Shown piece after piece: positions 7,205 to 10,269 of a stretch of DNA of 10,269 bases. The notes below the pieces were generated by a model. The model did not search any database. It saw nothing but the letters and a program-made list of their open reading frames with translations, and was not told the origin of the DNA. Source of the stretch: Gemmatimonadota bacterium. Its GTDB lineage: Bacteria; Gemmatimonadota; Gemmatimonadetes; Gemmatimonadales; GWC2-71-9. Location of the stretch: NCBI GenBank assembly GCA_003220985.1, contig QHTY01000058.1:10732-21000 (forward strand), written 5' to 3'. Position numbers and translations under genes: made by a program. Position 1 is the first letter of the stretch. The number at the start of each line of letters is the position of its first letter.

Positions 7205-7569
7205 GCACGCCTGCCGAAGAGCGGCTAGTCACGCTGATCGCCGAGTCGTCACGCGGCCCGCGGCGGGAAGGCCTGTTCGCACTCTGGCTGGTGGTGCGCG
7301 CGGCCGAGGCGCTGCTGCCGCCTGCCCCGGTGAGCGCGAAGAATCACCGGCGACGCCTGCAAGCGCTGGAGACGCGCCTCGGCAGCCTGGCGCTGCCGGC
7401 GCCGCTCCGCCGGGCGCTCGCCGCCGCGCGGCAACACCTGGAGACCGCGACGCCCGACGCCGCGGCCCTGGTGCTCAGCCAGCTGACCGCGCCGGCGCGC
7501 GACGTGCTCGGCGACGAGGCCGCGGACGCCGTCACCGTTGCCGCCCGCAGCGCGAGATTGCATTTATAG
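7201..7569 (+). CDS. Small helical protein of unknown function
   Basis: This encodes 122 residues that I do not recognise. The start ATG at 7201 overlaps the heptosyltransferase stop (ATGA), and the stop lies 3 nt before the DnaB-like gene, so it is very likely translated and coupled to both. The sequence is rich in alanine, leucine and arginine and looks all-helical, with helices around 4-15, 22-40, 46-60, 66-82, 86-96 and 98-118. It has no cysteine, no signal peptide and no membrane segment. Codon third positions are strongly G/C like its neighbours, which supports a real gene. Its position directly before a DnaB C-terminal-type ATPase suggests a partner or loader; this is guilt by association only. 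Confidence 0.6.
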   Translation: MSTPAEERLVTLIAESSRGPRREGLFALWLVVRAAEALLPPAPVSAKNHRRRLQALETRLGSLALPAPLRRALAAARQHLETATPDAAALVLSQLTAPARDVLGDEAADAVTVAARSARLHL

Positions 7570-7572
7570 ACC

Positions 7573-8445
7573 ATGCCTTCCCCCGCGCGCCGCCTTGAAA
7601 AACGTCCATCGCTCGACAACCTCGTGGAGCGTGTGGACGCGCAGCGCCCCGGCGAGATCACGGGCGACACGATCCCGACGGGGTTCGGTTCGCTCGATAA
7701 GCTCCTCGGTGGCGGCTTCCGCCGGCGCGACCTCATTCTGTTGGGTGGAGACATCGGCAGCGGGAAATCCGCCCTCGCGCTCGGCATCGCCTTGCGGGTG
7801 GCGCAGCAGTCGGTTGGCGTCGCCTATCTCTCCGGGGAGATGAATGAAGAGCGGTTGATGGAGCGCGCCCTGGCGATCGAAGGGAAAGTCGCCGTGGACG
7901 AGCTCCGCTCCGCGAAGCTCAACGATCAGACGCGTGCCGGTGTGGGCGCGGCCGCGGTGCGGCTGCGGGGCCTTCCCCTGTCTCTGTTACCGGTCGCCGG
8001 CGACGACTTCGAAAGCGTCTTCGAGCGGCTCGATCCCCTACGGCAAGTCGGCCTCGTCGTCGTCGATTACTTGCAGCTCGTCCCCCCTCCGAAGGCGCGT
8101 ACGACGCAGGACGAGGACACGGCCCTCGTGCTCCGTCATCTCAAGGCGCTGGCGCTGGCGCGTGAGGTGGCGCTGCTCGTCGTCGCGCAGCTCCCCGGCT
8201 TTCAGACCGGGCGTGAGGCCAAGCGGCCGACGCTCGACGACTACGGCGTGATGGGAGCACCGAAGCAGCATGCCGATGTCATCCTGTCGATTTTCCGTGA
8301 GGAGATGTACAACCCCGGCGGTGGCGTGGATGGGGCGACCGAGCTGCTCGTCGCCAAGAACCGCAACGGTCCAACGGGATTCGTCGATCTGTATTTCTAC
8401 CGGCGCTGGATGCGGTTTGAGGATATGCTCGATCCGGATAGATGA
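7573..8445 (+). CDS. DnaB-like helicase C-terminal domain (RecA-fold ATPase) protein
   Basis: This 290-residue protein consists of a DnaB/RadA-like RecA-fold ATPase with only a short leader (about 1-30) and no DnaB N-terminal primase-binding domain. PTGFGSLDKLLGGGF (35-49) is the typical DnaB/RadA entry. Walker A is GDIGSGKS (59-66), the catalytic glutamate is E89 in YLSGEM, Walker B is LVVVDYLQL with D165, and the sensor-like glutamine is in VVAQLPGF (Q206). VAKNRNGPTGFVDLYF (260-275) matches the DnaB arginine-finger segment, with R264 the likely finger. The DnaB loop that normally reads SDLRESG-IEQDAD is replaced by DDYGVMGAPKQHADV. Full-length replicative DnaB is about 450-470 residues, so this is not the replicative helicase. 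It may be a ring ATPase in recombination or repair; it sits ahead of yebC-ruvC-ruvA. Its exact role is unknown. Confidence 0.85.
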   Translation: MPSPARRLEKRPSLDNLVERVDAQRPGEITGDTIPTGFGSLDKLLGGGFRRRDLILLGGDIGSGKSALALGIALRVAQQSVGVAYLSGEMNEERLMERALAIEGKVAVDELRSAKLNDQTRAGVGAAAVRLRGLPLSLLPVAGDDFESVFERLDPLRQVGLVVVDYLQLVPPPKARTTQDEDTALVLRHLKALALAREVALLVVAQLPGFQTGREAKRPTLDDYGVMGAPKQHADVILSIFREEMYNPGGGVDGATELLVAKNRNGPTGFVDLYFYRRWMRFEDMLDPDR

Positions 8446-8469
8446 GCTAAGTTGGATTCGGCAATGCGG

Positions 8470-8483
8470 TGTCCTTAAGGACA
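8470..8483. promoter_or_regulatory. 14-bp perfect palindrome, possible operator
   Basis: TGTCCTTAAGGACA is a perfect palindrome with no spacer, in the gap before yebC. With no loop it is better suited to a dimeric DNA-binding protein than to an RNA hairpin. It lies 47 bases upstream of the yebC start, inside or beside any yebC promoter. No obvious -10/-35 pair could be assigned around it. Confidence 0.4.
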
Positions 8484-8495
8484 GTGTCTGCCGAG

Positions 8496-8513
8496 CACAG
8501 GCTTTAGCCTGTG
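8496..8513. repeat. Short hairpin palindrome before yebC, REP-like
   Basis: CACAGGCTTTAGCCTGTG forms an 8-bp perfect stem with a 2-nt loop (or 7 bp with TTTA). It ends five bases before the yebC Shine-Dalgarno, so in the mRNA it would be a leader hairpin. Similar CACAGGCT-AGCCTGTG palindromes are, to my recollection, dispersed in many environmental bacterial genomes, so it may be an interspersed repeat and not a gene-specific site. It has no T-tract and is not an intrinsic terminator. Confidence 0.5.
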
Positions 8514-8517
8514 AATC

Positions 8518-8522
8518 AGGAG
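8518..8522 (+). promoter_or_regulatory. yebC ribosome-binding site
   Basis: AGGAG lies seven bases before the ATG at 8530. It is the clearest Shine-Dalgarno in the window, fixes the yebC start, and contrasts with the other genes here, which lack one. Confidence 0.75.
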
Positions 8523-8529
8523 TAGGGAT

Positions 8530-9276
8530 ATGGCTGGTCACAGCAAATGGAAACAGATCAAGCGGAAGAAAGCGGTCACCGATCAGAAGCGCGGTGCCGT
8601 GTTTACGCGTCTGATTCGCGAAATCACGATTGCGGCCAAGCAGGGCGGCGGGGATCCGGGCGGTAACGCGCGGCTGCGCACCGCGATCGATGCCGCCAAA
8701 GCGGAAAACATGCCGGCCGACAACATCGACCGTGCGATCAAGAAGGGCACCGGCGAGCTCGAGGGCGTGACCTACGAAGAGGTCACATATGAGGGGTACG
8801 GGCCTGGGGGCGCGGCGCTCCTCATTCAGGCCACGACGGACAACGCCAACCGCACCGTTGCCGAGATCCGCAACGTCTTCCAGCGCCACGGCGCCAACCT
8901 TGCGGCCACCAACGCCGTCGCCTGGATGTTCGACCGCAAGGGCCAGATCGTGGTGGACGCCAAGGCGAACGAGGATGCCACGATGGAAGCCGCCCTCGAC
9001 GCCGGCGCGGAAGACATGGAGAAGGAGGGCGACATCTATCTGATCACGACGCCGCCCACGCAGCTCCACGCGATCGACCAAGCGCTGCGCGGCAAGAAGC
9101 TGCCGGTGCAGAGCGCCGAGATCGCGATGGTTCCCAAAAACACCGTGAAGGTCGAGGGCAGCGACGCCAAGAAGCTGCTGAACCTCATGGAAGGCCTCGA
9201 GGAAATGGACGACGTCGCGAAGGTCTTTTCCAACTTCGACATCGACGCCGAGGCGATGGCGGCGGTGACGGGATGA
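8530..9276 (+). CDS. yebC: YebC/PmpR (TACO1) family protein
   Basis: This 248-residue protein is of standard family length. It has the hallmark N-terminus MAGHSKWKQIKRKKAVTDQK, followed by KRGAVFTRLIREITIAAKQGG, then NMPADNIDRAIKKGTG (about 59-74) and YEEVTYEGYGPGGAALLI with TDNANRT (about 80-110). Family members were long annotated as transcriptional regulators; newer work on bacterial YebC and mitochondrial TACO1 points to a role in translation, easing ribosome stalls. Both uses are family knowledge, not shown by this sequence. Its neighbourhood with ruvC and ruvA is common in many bacteria and supports the identity. It is preceded by two palindromes and a strong ribosome-binding site and is followed one base after its stop by ruvC, so it probably heads the yebC-ruvC-ruvA transcript. 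Confidence 0.95.
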   Translation: MAGHSKWKQIKRKKAVTDQKRGAVFTRLIREITIAAKQGGGDPGGNARLRTAIDAAKAENMPADNIDRAIKKGTGELEGVTYEEVTYEGYGPGGAALLIQATTDNANRTVAEIRNVFQRHGANLAATNAVAWMFDRKGQIVVDAKANEDATMEAALDAGAEDMEKEGDIYLITTPPTQLHAIDQALRGKKLPVQSAEIAMVPKNTVKVEGSDAKKLLNLMEGLEEMDDVAKVFSNFDIDAEAMAAVTG

Positions 9277-9277
9277 C

Positions 9278-9808
9278 GTGAGGGTCCTGGGCGTCGACCC
9301 CGGCACTCGGGTCACCGGCTACGGCGTGATCGAAACGGGAAATGGGAACGGGGTCCCGGGGTTGGGCCGACTCATCGAATGCGGCGTTTTTCGCTTCGGA
9401 CGCAACAATTCCCTGCCCCATCGTCTCGCCGAGCTGCACCAGGCAATCGGACAGCTCATCAAACGCCACCAACCCTCGGTACTCGCCCTCGAGGATGCCT
9501 TCTATCATAAGAACGTCCGTACGACACTCGTTCTTGGGCATGCACGCGGAGTCATTTTGCTGGCAGCGCAGCAAGCGGAGCTCGATATCGCCCAGTACGC
9601 ACCGGCCATGATCAAGAAGACCGTGGTCGGAGCCGGCGGCGCGCAAAAGGCGCAGGTGGCGGCCATGGTGGCTCGCTTGCTGCACCTCAAGCACGCACCG
9701 AAGCCGGCCGACGCCGCCGATGGAGTTGCGGTGGCGCTGACGTTTATTCTGCGATCATCGCCCAGGATGGTACGGGTAGGGGCGCAGCATGCTGCGCCCC
9801 TACATTAA
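9278..9808 (+). CDS. ruvC: Holliday junction resolvase RuvC
   Basis: RuvC is a dimeric Mg-dependent endonuclease that cuts Holliday junctions after RuvAB branch migration. All four acidic residues of the RNase H-like active site are visible: D7 (VLGVDPGT), E72 (LALEDAFYHKN), D145 and D148 (ADAADGVAVAL). Length is 176 residues, near the usual 160-175. The GTG start lies one base after the yebC stop and gives the normal RVLGVDPG opening. The C-terminal tail is odd: residues 167-176 (VGAQHAAPLH) are encoded almost entirely by a 28-nt perfect palindrome, and the TAA follows three bases after it. The active-site core ends about 20 residues earlier, so activity is likely kept. Confidence 0.95.
   Translation: MRVLGVDPGTRVTGYGVIETGNGNGVPGLGRLIECGVFRFGRNNSLPHRLAELHQAIGQLIKRHQPSVLALEDAFYHKNVRTTLVLGHARGVILLAAQQAELDIAQYAPAMIKKTVVGAGGAQKAQVAAMVARLLHLKHAPKPADAADGVAVALTFILRSSPRMVRVGAQHAAPLH
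9776..9803. repeat. 28-nt perfect palindrome (REP-like) at ruvC 3' end
   Basis: The left arm GTAGGGGCGCAGCA is mirrored exactly by its reverse complement, giving a 28-nt perfect palindrome centred between 9789 and 9790. It is within the ruvC frame and supplies nearly all of the last ten codons. As RNA it makes a very stable GC-rich stem of 12-13 bp. No run of T follows, so it is not a classical terminator, but it could protect the ruvC message end or modulate passage into ruvA. I recall near-identical palindromes scattered through genomes of several phyla, so it is probably a mobile REP-type element. Confidence 0.75.
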
Positions 9809-9812
9809 TCGT

Positions 9813-9837
9813 ATGATCGCGCACCTAACATGATCGC
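9813..9837 (+). repeat. Duplicated ruvA start region and six-codon mini-ORF
   Basis: ATGATCGC occurs at 9813-9820 and again at 9830-9837, followed by GCAC and ACAC; 11 of the first 12 bases are identical. The first copy opens a mini-ORF reading MIAHLT then TGA (9831-9833), which overlaps the ruvA ATG as ATGA. The peptide begins with the same four residues as RuvA. It may be a chance tandem duplication left by a nearby insertion, or a coupling leader; no ribosome-binding site is seen before it. Confidence 0.5.
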
Positions 9838-10269
9838 ACACGTTCGCGGCCGGCTGGCGACAAAATCCGCCGACCGGGTCGTCGTCGAGACGCCCGGCGG
9901 CGTCGGCTATGAGGTCGTCGTCCCGCTCGGCGTCATGGAGCGCTTGCCGGCGACCGGCGTCGAGATCACCCTGGCGACCGAGCTGGTCGTGCGCGAGGAC
10001 GGCTGGGCACTGTACGGATTCCTCGACGACGCCGAGCGTCGTTTTTTCCAGCGGCTCACGAGCGTCAGCGGCGTCGGACCCAAGATCGGCATCGCCGTGC
10101 TGTCGGCACTCGGCGTGGAGCGCGGCGCGCGGGCGCTGCGCGAGAAGAACATTGGGTTGCTGTCGTCGGTGAGCGGGATCGGCCGCAAGACCGCCGAGCG
10201 CCTCGCGCTCGAGCTGGGGGAGAAGGTCGAGGAGTTCACGGAGGCCCCGTCCGTCGAAGTTCCGGCCGG
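9830..10269 (+). CDS. ruvA: Holliday junction branch migration protein RuvA (partial, cut by window end)
   Basis: The first 146 codons of RuvA run off the right edge. RuvA tetramers bind Holliday junctions and load the RuvB motor. The N-terminal OB-fold (about 1-62) starts MIAHVRGRL and contains GGVGYEVVVP and ALYGF. Two helix-hairpin-helix motifs follow: LTSVSGVGPKIGIAVLSAL (about 72-90) and LLSSVSGIGRKTAERLALEL (about 107-126), then the acidic linker EEFTEAP. E. coli RuvA has 203 residues, so about 50-60 C-terminal residues (the RuvB-binding domain) lie beyond the window. The ATG at 9830 gives the standard family opening. It lies 21 bases after the ruvC stop; ruvB probably follows. Confidence 0.95.
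   Translation, partial: MIAHVRGRLATKSADRVVVETPGGVGYEVVVPLGVMERLPATGVEITLATELVVREDGWALYGFLDDAERRFFQRLTSVSGVGPKIGIAVLSALGVERGARALREKNIGLLSSVSGIGRKTAERLALELGEKVEEFTEAPSVEVPA

Noticed and set aside
8038..9315. 425-codon open frame on the minus strand opposite the DnaB-like gene and yebC
   Set aside because: It covers two confidently identified genes and their intergenic gap, and its translation shows no domain; it is a GC-driven shadow.
9776..9808. The 28-nt palindrome as an intrinsic terminator
   Set aside because: No T-rich tract follows (ATTAATCG), it is inside the ruvC coding frame, and ruvA continues in the same direction.
1..10269. tRNA, rRNA, CRISPR array, transposase or phage genes
   Set aside because: I looked for cloverleaf-like or rRNA sequence, regularly spaced repeats and transposase or integrase motifs and saw none; only short palindromes were found.

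Overview
The window is high-GC, gene-dense DNA from a Gram-negative bacterium. The best guess is a member of Gemmatimonadota or a nearby phylum of the FCB group. The pointers are a GT9 heptosyltransferase with an MsbA-type exporter (lipopolysaccharide-type envelope), a PorX-type response regulator fused to a PglZ phosphatase domain, and a DnaB-like C-terminal-domain-only ATPase beside yebC-ruvC-ruvA. The phylum call is inference from gene content; there is no rRNA or other marker here.

Layout. (1) 92-2128, plus strand: two abutting, clearly paralogous GT-B glycosyltransferases (GT4-like). The second seems to lose its native reading frame near its C-terminus, at a CACAC run (1891-1895), and reads on antisense into the convergent gene. 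(2) 6143-1928, minus strand: a three-gene operon with overlapping or 1-nt junctions. It encodes a PorX-like regulator-phosphatase, an MsbA-like ABC exporter, and a GT2-type glycosyltransferase broken by a frameshift near 2365. (3) 6144-6202: a 59-bp divergent promoter region. (4) 6203-8445, plus strand: a GT9 heptosyltransferase, a small unrecognised helical protein and a DnaB-C-like RecA-fold ATPase, joined by a 4-nt overlap and a 3-nt gap. (5) 8446-8529: a gap with two perfect short palindromes, then yebC, ruvC and ruvA (cut by the window end). A 28-nt perfect palindrome at the end of ruvC supplies its last codons.

Function. The left and middle parts are envelope genes: sugar transfer to lipid or polysaccharide, export across the inner membrane, and a phospho-switched phosphatase. 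The right part is recombination (RuvA/RuvC Holliday-junction processing) with a YebC translation or regulatory factor. The most interesting points are the PorX-like enzyme leading an exporter/glycosyltransferase operon, the uncharacterised small protein plus DnaB-C ATPase pair, the two convergent glycosyltransferase genes that each show a frame break, and the REP-like palindrome recruited as the ruvC 3' end. I see no RNA genes, CRISPR array, transposase or phage gene.
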